Below are positions 1-6,525 of a stretch of 8,140 nt of DNA, piece after piece; within the stretch, counting starts at the first letter, position 1, and every line of letters begins with the position of its first letter. The stretch is from assembly GCA_043769295.1 (NCBI GenBank), contig JAYVJL010000107.1, positions 1 to 8,140 of the forward strand. The letters are read 5' to 3'. The notes under the pieces are model-generated. The model did no database searches, was not told the DNA's origin, and saw only the letters and a program-made list of their open reading frames with translations. Both the position numbers and the translations under genes were made by a program. Source of the stretch: Aalborgiella sp043769295 (GTDB lineage Bacteria; Pseudomonadota; Gammaproteobacteria; Burkholderiales; Burkholderiaceae_C).

Positions 1-366
1 GATTTCCATCTCGCGGCAAATCCTGCCCCATTCGTCTGGTTTTACTTTTGCGCTGATGCCGCGATCGGCAACAATCTCCACCGCCCGATCTGCGAGCAGG
101 AGGTAAATCAGCAAGCCGCTGTTGTCTTGGGTGTCCCACACCCGCAGGTGTGAAAACAAATTGATCGCCCGTTCTCGGGCATACTGCCCTTTGAACAGAG
201 GCATGCCGTCCAGCCCGCTTTCGACCACGAAGCGGATTTCACCGGTATGTTCGGCCTCGCTGGCCTTGATCGCGCCCTCAATCATCTTCAATGCGCTGCG
301 CGGAAATGCCCGCCTGACCTGCCCCTGCGTCATGAAAAGATGCTTTGCCATGCGTTTGATATTCAT
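1..366 (-). CDS. TPM-domain protein (TLP18.3/Psb32/MOLO-1 family), C-terminus off window
   Basis: The frame is open from an ATG at 366 through base 1, giving the first 122 residues of a protein that continues outside the window. It has no signal peptide or membrane segment. The visible part reads as a TPM domain: a helix (about residues 25-40), a strand with TGEIRFVV (about 41-48), then a helix beginning ARERAINLF and the strands NSGLLIYLLLADRAVEIVADRGI (split here: hydrophobic strand about 83-92, then DRAVEIVADRGI). The start follows the stop of the YgcG-like gene by 2 nt, and a GGGAGG Shine-Dalgarno sits 8 nt upstream inside that gene's last codons, so co-translation is likely. A soluble TPM protein downstream of LemA and a secreted TPM protein is a recurring bacterial arrangement. 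The biochemical role of this branch is unknown; the 'phosphatase' label of the Pfam family should not be transferred. Confidence 0.85.
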   Translation of the reverse strand, partial: MNIKRMAKHLFMTQGQVRRAFPRSALKMIEGAIKASEAEHTGEIRFVVESGLDGMPLFKGQYARERAINLFSHLRVWDTQDNSGLLIYLLLADRAVEIVADRGISAKVKPDEWGRICREMEI

Positions 367-368
367 GA

Positions 369-1262
369 TTACCACCTCCCGGAGGCACCGCCACCACCGA
401 AGCCACCCCCACCACCGCTGAAGCCCCCGCCGCCTCGGCCTCCCCGTCCACCCCCTCCCATTCCGCCGTAGTAGCCGCCCATTCCAAGCCCGCCCATGCG
501 GCCACTCAACAAGGTAACAAACAGCGCCAGCACGCCAGCTACCAATGCCATTGAAAGCGCACCCACCATGAACCAGGCAACCACGGCCACAGCGCCGCCT
601 GTGACCAATGAGCCTGGTACTTTTCCAAGTGTGGCCCGCAGCACGCCACCTACTGCGAGCGCAAGAATGAACAGAAACGGTGCGTATTGTGAAATGTTGC
701 CGATGTCCCCGATCGCCCCGCCAGGTGTTTTACCCGGTACCGGCAAGGGCTCACCATCCACGACGCGGATGATCTGCCCAACCCCCGCCGCGATGCCGCC
801 ATAGAAGTCTTGCTGTTTGAATGGCGGCAGGATGGTTTCGTTGATGATGCGCTTGCTGGTGGCATCGTTGAGCGCCCCCTCCAGGCCATAGCCCACCTCG
901 ATGCGCAGGGCGCGGTCGTTCTTTGCGACGACCAGGATGGCACCGTCATCAATCTTCTTACGGCCGAGCTTCCACTGATCCGCAACCCGCAGGGCGTATT
1001 GCTCAATGGCTTCCGGGGCGGTTGAGGCGACCATCAGCACCGCCAATTGACTGCCTTTGCGGGCTTCAAATGCTGTCAATGTTTGCTCCAAAGACGCTTT
1101 CTGCTCAGTGGTGAGCGTGCCTGTCTGGTCAATGACATGCCCCGTCAACGGTGGGACTGGCACCTGCGCGGCAGCAAAGCTAGACCAGCAGAGGCCAAAT
1201 GCAAGCAATAGCGCGCTGGCCCTATTTCGTGTCGCCGCTGTTGTGATGGCTCTGGCAATCAC
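369..1262 (-). CDS. YgcG family protein: secreted/membrane-anchored TPM domain with Gly-rich tail
   Basis: This 297-residue protein has a signal peptide (hydrophobic core about residues 16-31, likely cleavage after AAA/Q near 32). A TPM domain follows at about 40-170, with the family hallmarks VIDQTGTLT, SQLAVLMV, DDGAILVVAKNDRALRIEVG and the YGLEG turn. Two hydrophobic stretches (about 193-213 and 219-252) would anchor it, leaving a low-complexity Gly/Arg/Ser tail at 257-297 ending in GRW. Domain order and tail match E. coli YgcG-type proteins, whose function is not established. The start is GTG, chosen because its bases overlap the TGA stop of lemA (GTGA, 1259-1262), indicating translational coupling; no strong Shine-Dalgarno is visible. 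The TPM domain is probably periplasmic and works together with the LemA protein encoded just upstream. Confidence 0.9.
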   Translation of the reverse strand: MIARAITTAATRNRASALLLAFGLCWSSFAAAQVPVPPLTGHVIDQTGTLTTEQKASLEQTLTAFEARKGSQLAVLMVASTAPEAIEQYALRVADQWKLGRKKIDDGAILVVAKNDRALRIEVGYGLEGALNDATSKRIINETILPPFKQQDFYGGIAAGVGQIIRVVDGEPLPVPGKTPGGAIGDIGNISQYAPFLFILALAVGGVLRATLGKVPGSLVTGGAVAVVAWFMVGALSMALVAGVLALFVTLLSGRMGGLGMGGYYGGMGGGGRGGRGGGGFSGGGGGFGGGGASGRW

Positions 1263-1891
1263 TTGGCAGCCCCCGACGCAGCGCCTTTGGGTGCCGCAGG
1301 CGCAGTGTCAAAGCTGACGCTCGGCGGTCTGGAGATTTCTTTTTCGTTTTCAACCGCAAAGTTGGGCTTGTCCTTGTACCCGAATACCATCGCGGTCAAA
1401 TTGGAGGGGAAGGAACGCACCGTCACGTTGTATTCCTGTACCGACTTGATGTAGCGGTTGCGTGCCACGGTGATGCGGTTCTCAGTGCCCTCCAGTTGCG
1501 CTTGTAGCTCTCGGAAGCCCTGGTTGGCGCGCAGGTTCGGATAGTTTTCCGACACCACCATCAGCCTGGACAATGCACCGGTCAATTCGCCCTGAGCCTG
1601 CTGAAATTTCTGGAATGCCGCAGGGTCATTGATCAGTTCTGGCGTGGCCTGGATTGAGGTGGCTTTGGAGCGCGCCTCAATGACTTTGGTCAGCGTGTCC
1701 TGCTCGAACTTCGCCTCGCCCTTGACGGTGTTGACCAGGTTGGGGATCAGATCCACCCGGCGCTGGTACTGGTTAACCACCTCTGACCAACTGGCCTTGA
1801 TTTGTTCGTCCGTGGTTTGAAATGTGTTGTAGCCGCAGCCGGTAAGGCTCATTGCCCAGGCAACCGTCAGGATGGTCAATAGTTTGCGCAT
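1259..1891 (-). CDS. lemA: LemA family lipoprotein
   Basis: A 210-residue LemA family protein. The N-terminus is a lipoprotein signal peptide with lipobox LTGC at residues 16-19 (Cys19 the predicted lipidated residue). The LemA core follows: YQRRVDLIPNLVNTVKG at about 42-58, a long helical region, YPNLRANQGFRELQ at 117-130, and GTENRI..ARNRY at about 135-147 leading to SFPSN near 160-164. This is the helical-bundle signature of the family. The last 25 residues are Ala/Pro-rich. I chose ATG 1891 because a GGA Shine-Dalgarno core lies 7 nt upstream and the product begins directly with a charged signal-peptide head; an in-frame TTG at 1903 would add four residues but would use that same GGA as coding sequence. 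Family role is not well defined; LemA genes commonly pair with TPM-domain genes, as here. Confidence 0.92.
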   Translation of the reverse strand: MRKLLTILTVAWAMSLTGCGYNTFQTTDEQIKASWSEVVNQYQRRVDLIPNLVNTVKGEAKFEQDTLTKVIEARSKATSIQATPELINDPAAFQKFQQAQGELTGALSRLMVVSENYPNLRANQGFRELQAQLEGTENRITVARNRYIKSVQEYNVTVRSFPSNLTAMVFGYKDKPNFAVENEKEISRPPSVSFDTAPAAPKGAASGAAK

Positions 1892-1918
1892 GCTTTTTTC
1901 CAAAAAATAGTGATACCG

Positions 1919-2590
1919 TCAAGATGCGGACCATGTTTTGGCCCGGATAGACGCCAGGTTACGGCGACCCTGCAGTGCGAAGTGGAGGTAAATCACCGCA
2001 CTTAACAGTGCCGCAAAGAAACACCACACCGAGATGAACCAGGTTGTATAAAAGCCGTAGGCTGCTGCAAAAGACAGCAGCGCCAGCACGCCGAATACTT
2101 TCACCAGCCGGTAAGAGGAGAACATGGGGCTGGCGGTGGCCGCCAAGAGGTACAGCGTCATCACCGTCGCCGCAAAGAAATGCGGAGAGACGTATTCGAC
2201 GTGTTGACCTGTCGGGCGTGAAATGACCGGAAAGGCCAGCAGAACATACAGCAAATACACGCCTACCACGAGTCCCGCAGCGACAAACCCGAGCAGCACT
2301 GTCCGACGCCAGCGCAGGGGTTCAATCAGCAGTACGGCTACTGGCATGTAGATGGGCCACAGCACATGGGAAAAGAACGAGTACAGATGTGTCATCACCG
2401 TATTAAGCAGCGGTGATTCGTAGCGAAACGTCAACCAGATCACACCTTCGCTCAACTGCTGAATGGCGAACAGCAGCGGGATAGCGGCGAAAGGCAACTC
2501 GCGCTGGTGCTTCGCCGCCATGAGCGTCAGTGTGCCGAGCCCGGCCAGAACAACCCCCGCCGAAAAGCTTGCTGTGGCAGAGAAGCACAT
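1919..2590 (-). CDS. DUF6629 family integral membrane protein
   Basis: A 223-residue, very hydrophobic protein with about seven predicted membrane segments (roughly residues 8-25, 33-55, 66-89, 98-120, 138-153, 163-186, 188-206). The opening MCFSATASF and the IQQLSEG stretch at 43-49 are the features I associate with the DUF6629 family (family assigned from memory; function unknown). The start ATG directly abuts the TGA of the upstream membrane gene (no intervening base), with GGAG 8 nt upstream, so the two are likely co-translated. The gene ends 27 nt before the chosen lemA start, consistent with the same transcript. No catalytic or metal-binding motif is evident, so I make no functional claim. 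Confidence 0.8.
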   Translation of the reverse strand: MCFSATASFSAGVVLAGLGTLTLMAAKHQRELPFAAIPLLFAIQQLSEGVIWLTFRYESPLLNTVMTHLYSFFSHVLWPIYMPVAVLLIEPLRWRRTVLLGFVAAGLVVGVYLLYVLLAFPVISRPTGQHVEYVSPHFFAATVMTLYLLAATASPMFSSYRLVKVFGVLALLSFAAAYGFYTTWFISVWCFFAALLSAVIYLHFALQGRRNLASIRAKTWSAS

Positions 2591-3061
2591 TCAGGTTTCT
2601 CCATCCAAATACCCGCTACGGACCGGCGCTGCACCCTCCCGCAGGTAGCACAGCAGGCCGGCTAGCCATAGCAGAGCAGGCAGCAATAGCAGCCAGCGGA
2701 AGTCCGAGTGAAGCAGGAAGTTCGTTGCGCTCATCAGTGCCACGCTGGCAGCGCCTGCTGCCGCCAAGGCGGCAAACGTGCCGCGCTCACGCAGTGCGAG
2801 AAAGCGATACGCCACAAGCACTGTCATCGCACCGGTTGCGACCATGAAGCCACCCATGACGTTGAACACATGACCGAGCCACCGCTCCAGGCCGGGCATG
2901 GCGGCCCGGATGGCTTCGAGCGAGCGTCCGATGTACTTTGGATCTTCTGGCAGCAGGGCTGGCCGCAGAAAAAGGAAGTACAGGCCCAATGCAATGAGCC
3001 ATGCACCGCAGGCGAAGAATACCTTGCCAGAAGGCTGCATAGGCGTGACTTTTAGTACCAT
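2591..3061 (-). CDS. Hypothetical 4-TM membrane protein
   Basis: This 156-residue protein is not one I recognise. It shows four hydrophobic segments: about residues 14-33, 64-87, 95-115 and 122-139. The first loop (34-63) is polar and contains LLPEDPKYIG and a PGLERWLGHVFNVMGG stretch leading into the second segment; an LLHSDFRW motif precedes the fourth. The C-terminus is short and polar. The start ATG is supported by an excellent Shine-Dalgarno (AAGGAG with 7 nt spacing). It is the first gene of the tightly spaced five-gene run with DUF6629, lemA and the TPM genes, and lies 165 nt beyond the multicopper oxidase stop, so it may have its own promoter or be read through from the oxidase gene. 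Function unknown. Confidence 0.75.
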   Translation of the reverse strand: MVLKVTPMQPSGKVFFACGAWLIALGLYFLFLRPALLPEDPKYIGRSLEAIRAAMPGLERWLGHVFNVMGGFMVATGAMTVLVAYRFLALRERGTFAALAAAGAASVALMSATNFLLHSDFRWLLLLPALLWLAGLLCYLREGAAPVRSGYLDGET

Positions 3062-3226
3062 GGGGCTGCTCCTTCTTTCATGCTATTGGTTTGTAGGAAC
3101 GATTCGAATGGCGGTTGAGATGGTGTCCTTTGGGTTCAGGCAGCCGCCGCCATCATGCAGGCGAAGATTCTTTCCGCCAAGAAGGCAGGAAGCGTGGCGT
3201 GCGCGCTGCATAGGCTTCGAATTCAG

Positions 3227-4900
3227 TCATGCTTGCACCCTGAAATTGATCATCATCCCGGCGTCCTCATGTTCGAGGTTGTGGCAATGGAACAGGTAGG
3301 TTTGGCTGCCCGGAAAATCGTGGGTGAAGTCAATCGCGATGCGCACCGTTTCGCCGGGCCACACCAACACGGTGTCTTTCCAGCCAAGGTCACTCACGGT
3401 ACGGCCCTTGCCAAAACGCGACAACGCCGCCAGCGCGGGCGGACTGTTCAGCCTTTCGATCACCTGGAAAGAAAATCCGTGCAGGTGCATGGGATGCGGC
3501 ATGCCGACCGCCGGGTTGCTGATGCGCCAGACTTCTACTGCGCCCCGCTTCACGTCAAACGCAATCTCGTCCATGCGGAAGGTGAGCCCGTTGATCAGGA
3601 AGCGCATGTGCCCCATCGACAGTTCAATCTTTCGTTCTGGCGCGCCCTCAATGCCAATCGGTTTGATTTGTGACAGCGTCTCAGGCAGCTTGGCAAGGAT
3701 GCGTTCTCCAGCCACCACGCTGAGCTTCAACACGTTAAATGCCATGCCCAGTGCTAGCCGTGACGAGTCCATTCCACCCATCATCTGACCCCCACCCATG
3801 TTCATGTTCATGCCGCCCATTCCCCCCATTCCTCCCATTCCTCCCATGCCGCCAGATCCCTCGTTCTCCATCGGGTCAAACGCCAGACTTTTCAGGAAAA
3901 TATCGTCACCGGGTTGCGCTTGCCCGGCGTCAAACAGAACATCCAGCCGTTCCCCAGGCGACAGAAACGCTTCCGTGACGGTTTCAGGCCGCTCGATCAG
4001 GCCGCCGTCCGTGCCGATTACTGTGAAATTCAGCGCTGTGCCGCCCTTTATGAATGCGAGCCGGTAGATGCGTGCATTAGACCCATTGAGCATCCGCAAG
4101 CGGTAGGTGCGTGGCGTGACGGTCTGGAACGCGTTGGGCGTCAGGTTCGCCAGCACAATGTCGCCCAGCCAGCCCATCATGGCTTCGTGTGCATCGGGCT
4201 GGTAGCGCAGGCGGCCTTGTGCGTCAAACTGCTTGTCTTGAATCACCAGCGGCAGGTCGGTCACACCGAGTTGCAGATCAAGCGCCTTGGCCAGTTTTCG
4301 TTGGTCGTCGTCTTCCACCAAAAAGAAACTGGCCAGACCGTTGTAGGCCTGCTTTGCGGTCAACATGTGCGCATGCGTGTGGTACCAGTAGGTGCCGCCA
4401 CGGTTACGCACGGTGAAGTCGTAGTCATAACGCGCACCAGGGGCGATCGTGTTCACCGGATGGCCGTCCATATTGGCGGGCGTGTGCAGGCCGTGCCAGT
4501 GGATGATGGTGGGTTCGGTCAAAGCGTTGTCCAGGCTGGCGGTGAAGCGGGCGCCACTCTCAATGCGCAGGATAGGGTTCTGAAAGGCTTTGCCCGCGTG
4601 CTCGGTCTGGTACAGCAAGAATGGCGATTCCTTTGCGGGCAACAGGGGGAAGCTGGCTGCCGTGGCGCGTATCTTCAGCGGGCCCGCAACATCGAGCACA
4701 CCCAACGGCCCGCTGGCAACCGGAATGAACAGCTTTTGTTTAAAGTTTTCAGACGCAACTGGGTCAAAGGGATAAGGGCGAAATGGTGCGGTTGCCATAT
4801 TTGTGGAATGACGTGAACCGTAATACATCCAGGCCGCCCCGCCGACTCCAGCGACGGCTGCCACACCGGTCAACTGAAAAAACTGTCTTCTTTGCAACAT
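3227..4900 (-). CDS. CueO-like multicopper oxidase with Met-rich insertion, Tat-exported
   Basis: A 557-residue three-cupredoxin multicopper oxidase, which would couple oxidation of a substrate (probably Cu(I)) to reduction of O2 to water in the periplasm. The N-terminus has a twin-arginine signal (RRQFFQL at 4-10, hydrophobic core 11-24). All four copper motifs are intact: HWHGLH (134-139), HTHAH (174-178), HPMHLHGF (469-476) and HCHNLEHEDAGM (538-549), supplying T1 ligands His469, Cys539, His544 and Met549. Residues 350-377 form a Gly/Met-rich insertion with ten Met before the third domain, the position and composition used by CueO-type cuprous oxidases to recruit Cu(I). The start has a GGA-containing Shine-Dalgarno 8 nt upstream. 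Neighbouring Met-rich lipoprotein and Cu+-ATPase genes support copper detoxification. CueO or CopA-like naming is ambiguous, so I give no symbol. Confidence 0.93.
   Translation of the reverse strand: MLQRRQFFQLTGVAAVAGVGGAAWMYYGSRHSTNMATAPFRPYPFDPVASENFKQKLFIPVASGPLGVLDVAGPLKIRATAASFPLLPAKESPFLLYQTEHAGKAFQNPILRIESGARFTASLDNALTEPTIIHWHGLHTPANMDGHPVNTIAPGARYDYDFTVRNRGGTYWYHTHAHMLTAKQAYNGLASFFLVEDDDQRKLAKALDLQLGVTDLPLVIQDKQFDAQGRLRYQPDAHEAMMGWLGDIVLANLTPNAFQTVTPRTYRLRMLNGSNARIYRLAFIKGGTALNFTVIGTDGGLIERPETVTEAFLSPGERLDVLFDAGQAQPGDDIFLKSLAFDPMENEGSGGMGGMGGMGGMGGMNMNMGGGQMMGGMDSSRLALGMAFNVLKLSVVAGERILAKLPETLSQIKPIGIEGAPERKIELSMGHMRFLINGLTFRMDEIAFDVKRGAVEVWRISNPAVGMPHPMHLHGFSFQVIERLNSPPALAALSRFGKGRTVSDLGWKDTVLVWPGETVRIAIDFTHDFPGSQTYLFHCHNLEHEDAGMMINFRVQA
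3809..3853 (-). repeat. Five 9-bp tandem coding repeats (Gly-Gly-Met) in the oxidase gene
   Basis: On the plus strand a CAT codon-complement recurs every 9 bases (at 3809, 3818, 3827, 3836 and 3845), separated by six-base C-rich spacers of the form NCCNCC. On the coding strand this gives five Met-(Gly-Gly) units inside the Met-rich insertion of the multicopper oxidase. The three central spacers are nearly identical, as expected of slippage-prone DNA. Changes in unit number would keep the reading frame and only lengthen or shorten the copper-recruiting loop. Confidence 0.8.
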
Positions 4901-5007
4901 ACAAGCTTTCCTTTCTAACCTTCAACTATTTCGCCAAGCCGCAAGGCCAGGAAGGGGCAAAAAAACCGACACACAATACGGACGCTTAAGTCAACCGCGC
5001 GCGGGAT

Positions 5008-5127
5008 TCATGTGTTTTTCGCCTGATTCGAGCGATGATTAACGCGACATTCAGTTGTACCATCGCACAGGGAATAAGACACCCCAACGGTGCTTGCCAG
5101 CGCGACGCCTGTACGAAGATGTGGCAT
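5008..5127 (-). pseudogene. Remnant resembling the 5' end of a DUF5676 small membrane protein gene
   Basis: A 39-codon ORF (ATG at 5127, TGA at 5008-5010) fills the gap between the Met-rich lipoprotein and the oxidase. Its first 21 residues (MPHLRTGVALASTVGVSYSL plus Cys) look to me like the N-terminal membrane segment of DUF5676 proteins, which are often encoded in copper or silver clusters. After that Cys the sequence turns polar (DGTTECRVNHRSNQ) and ends, instead of continuing with the second membrane segment of a roughly 85-residue protein. I find no continuation in the other frames, so a deletion rather than a simple frameshift is likely. The Shine-Dalgarno is poor. It could instead be a chance ORF or a genuine short peptide; the family link is from memory. 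Confidence 0.4.
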
Positions 5128-5139
5128 GTTTGAACCCCG

Positions 5140-5631
5140 TTACTTAGGCGGTGTGGCTGGCATCCGGTCCATCATCATCTGCATCATGGATTCCATCATG
5201 GCCATACGCTTTTCCATCATTTGTTGATTCACGCCCATGTTGCCGGCCATGCCGGGCATACCCGGCATCGGCTTGGCATCACCTGCATTTGGGCTGGCGG
5301 TCGCGCCGCCCATCGCCCCCATGCCACCTCCGTGCATGCCGCTCATGGAACCCATCATCTGCATGCTGTCCTGCATGGTTTTCATGTGTTCGGCCATCAT
5401 CTTGCTGCGATCTTCGGGCGTCTTGGAGGCCATCATTTTTTCGTGCATATCGCGCATCCTTTTCATTTGCGCGTCCATCTTGCTCATGTCCATTTTGGCG
5501 TTCTGATCGGGCATGGCCATGCCTTGCGCAGCGGCGCTGCCCATCGGCATGCCCGGTGTGGTGTTGCAGGCGACGAGTGTGCTGGCCACCAACACGGCGG
5601 CGCTAAGGGGGAGGAAGCGAAAGCGGATCAT
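5140..5631 (-). CDS. Methionine-rich lipoprotein, putative periplasmic copper-binding protein
   Basis: A 163-residue protein with a lipoprotein signal peptide ending in lipobox LVAC (residues 19-22, Cys22 lipidated). By my count about 39 of 163 residues are Met, arranged as MM, MxM, MDM, MQMM and a C-terminal run with MMQMMM. The middle (about 46-95) is charged and likely helical or coiled; 95-135 is Gly/Pro/Met-rich. Such Met clusters bind Cu(I) or Ag(I) in periplasmic proteins, so a copper sponge or chaperone role is likely but is inferred from composition and from the neighbouring oxidase and Cu+-ATPase. No family is recognised. The start is clear: AGGAG sits 6 nt before the ATG. The preceding frameshifted lipoprotein gene has a clearly similar signal peptide (12 of 22 residues identical), suggesting the two share ancestry at their 5' ends. 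Confidence 0.85.
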   Translation of the reverse strand: MIRFRFLPLSAAVLVASTLVACNTTPGMPMGSAAAQGMAMPDQNAKMDMSKMDAQMKRMRDMHEKMMASKTPEDRSKMMAEHMKTMQDSMQMMGSMSGMHGGGMGAMGGATASPNAGDAKPMPGMPGMAGNMGVNQQMMEKRMAMMESMMQMMMDRMPATPPK

Positions 5632-5829
5632 AAAAAACTCCTAGGGTGGTGAAAATGAACAGGGTGCCGAGCGGTTGACGGTGATAGTCCGGTTAGCTTG
5701 ACTTGAGAAATCATTGCATATCGCATTTGGTTGACATCAGCGATGAGGTCGGGGCCGATGATGCAGCCGATCAATGTGCTGGCCGCGAAAAAACGCCGCC
5801 ACAACAGGAGTGAATCGAAAATGGGTCAT
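5628..5829 (-). pseudogene. Frameshifted small lipoprotein gene upstream of the Met-rich lipoprotein
   Basis: An ATG at 5829 has a strong Shine-Dalgarno (AAGGAG, 6 nt spacing). As written the frame gives 30 residues and stops at 5737, with a basic nonsense tail. Removing one base from the homopolymer at 5788-5793 (six T on the coding strand) restores a 66-codon frame. The signal peptide then begins MTHFRFTPVVAA and ends in lipobox LIGC with Cys at residue 22, exactly the position and style of the downstream Met-rich lipoprotein. The restored frame ends in a TGA overlapping that gene's ATG (ATGA). The remaining about 44 residues (GPDLIADVNQMRYAM and on) match no family I know and end His-rich. 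Either a real 1-nt insertion, a homopolymer read error, or a decayed duplicate. Confidence 0.55.
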
Positions 5830-5843
5830 GACAGACTCCTTGT
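5819..5843 (-). repeat. 25-nt leader repeat, copy 1 (SD plus start of frameshifted lipoprotein)
   Basis: On the minus strand this holds ACAAGGAGTCT, then the ATG and the CCATTT codons. It matches 6565-6589 at 23 of 25 bases, differing only in one base before and one base after the ATG. The repeat covers ribosome-binding site and first codons, so it probably reflects a duplicated gene start. Confidence 0.75.
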
Positions 5844-5881
5844 TTGATTAAAAAACCTTGGGAACTGTCAGCGGGCCTCAC

Positions 5882-6085
5882 TCACTTGCCACCTCGCTTG
5901 ACGATCCACACTACGATGGCGACAACCACGACTAGAACCAGGACTGGCATCCACATCCCGCCGTAGCCCCCCATCCAGCCGCCGCCCCATATGCCACCAT
6001 TCATCATGTTTCCGGCTTGCGCCAACGTGACATCGGAGACAAACAGGAATGCCATACCAACAGCCATTGCAGACAGGGTTTTCAT
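5882..6085 (-). CDS. Small Gly/Met/Trp-rich membrane-anchored protein
   Basis: A 67-residue protein with an N-terminal signal peptide or signal anchor (residues 1-24, candidate cleavage near AQA). A short Gly/Met/Trp linker follows (25-46, with NMMNGGIWGGGWMGGYGG and MWM), then a strongly hydrophobic segment (47-62, VLVLVVVVAIVVW) and a basic end (KRGGK). This predicts a tiny protein with its linker in the periplasm and C-terminus in the cytoplasm. Start evidence is good: AGGAG 7 nt upstream, and its ATG overlaps the stop of the DUF302 gene by 4 nt (ATGA), so it is translationally coupled to DUF302. I do not recognise a named family. Met and Trp residues in the linker could bind copper, but that is inference from composition and neighbourhood. 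Confidence 0.75.
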   Translation of the reverse strand: MKTLSAMAVGMAFLFVSDVTLAQAGNMMNGGIWGGGWMGGYGGMWMPVLVLVVVVAIVVWIVKRGGK

Positions 6086-6525
6086 GTAATTTCTCCTGAT
6101 TTCATGACAACGCTGCGAACCCTTTCAAGCCGCTGGCGCACGTCCTGCGCAACTGCTGCCACTTCCGGGTTGCTGGTGAGTTTCAAAACCGCCACCGGAT
6201 CCATGAAGCTGATGACGATAGAGTTGTCCTTATCCTCACGCACAACGACATTGCAGGGCAACAGCAGGCCAATGTCAGGCTCGGCGATCAGGGCGCGATG
6301 GGCTAAAGGCGGATTGCAGGCACCGAGAATCCGATAAGGATGTCCGTCGATGTCGAGCTTGGCTTTCATCGTGGCTTGAACGTCGATATCTGTGAGGATT
6401 CCGAAGCCCTCGGTTTTGAGCGCCTCGGTTACGATGTCTATTGCTTGCGAGAAGCCCAGACTTTTCAGTTCACAGTGAAACCCGTAATTCGAGGTTGAGG
6501 GCGGCTCTGAGGGTAATGGGTTCAT
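6082..6525 (-). CDS. DUF302 domain-containing protein
   Basis: A 147-residue soluble protein without signal peptide. Residues about 14-140 form a DUF302 domain: the GFGILTDIDVQATMKAKL stretch (40-57), YRILGACNPPLAHRAL (64-79) and IGLLLPCNVVV (85-95) are the family's typical conserved blocks; the Cys residues in the GACNP and LPCNV blocks are typical of the family and might bind metal, though function is unproven. The ATG has a GAGG element 7 nt upstream and overlaps the stop of a 17-codon ORF by ATGA. At its other end it overlaps the 67-aa gene by ATGA. DUF302 genes recur next to copper-efflux and redox genes, which fits this location. Confidence 0.88.
   Translation of the reverse strand: MNPLPSEPPSTSNYGFHCELKSLGFSQAIDIVTEALKTEGFGILTDIDVQATMKAKLDIDGHPYRILGACNPPLAHRALIAEPDIGLLLPCNVVVREDKDNSIVISFMDPVAVLKLTSNPEVAAVAQDVRQRLERVRSVVMKSGEIT

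Noticed and set aside
1892..1903. TTG at 1903 as the lemA start
   Set aside because: It would consume the GGA Shine-Dalgarno that serves ATG 1891 and has no better ribosome site of its own.
3083..3211. 42-codon minus-strand ORF between the oxidase and the 4-TM gene
   Set aside because: No Shine-Dalgarno, no signal or membrane segment, no recognisable motif; more likely chance in the 165-nt spacer.
3914..4816. Plus-strand 300-codon ORF opposite the multicopper oxidase
   Set aside because: It is antisense to a gene with four intact copper motifs, shows no recognisable domain, and is explained by the GC-rich codon pattern of the oxidase.
4985..5000. TTGACT on the minus strand as a -35 box for the oxidase gene
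   Set aside because: No matching -10 element at 16-19 nt spacing; the nearest TATTGT is only 10 nt away.
4901..5139. CueR-type operator expected before the copper oxidase
   Set aside because: Scattered CCTTCC and GAAGGTT half-sites are present but no properly spaced dyad with promoter elements was found.
5221..5652. His-rich plus-strand 143-codon ORF
   Set aside because: Its many His codons (CAT) are just the complements of the Met codons (ATG) of the Met-rich lipoprotein on the other strand.
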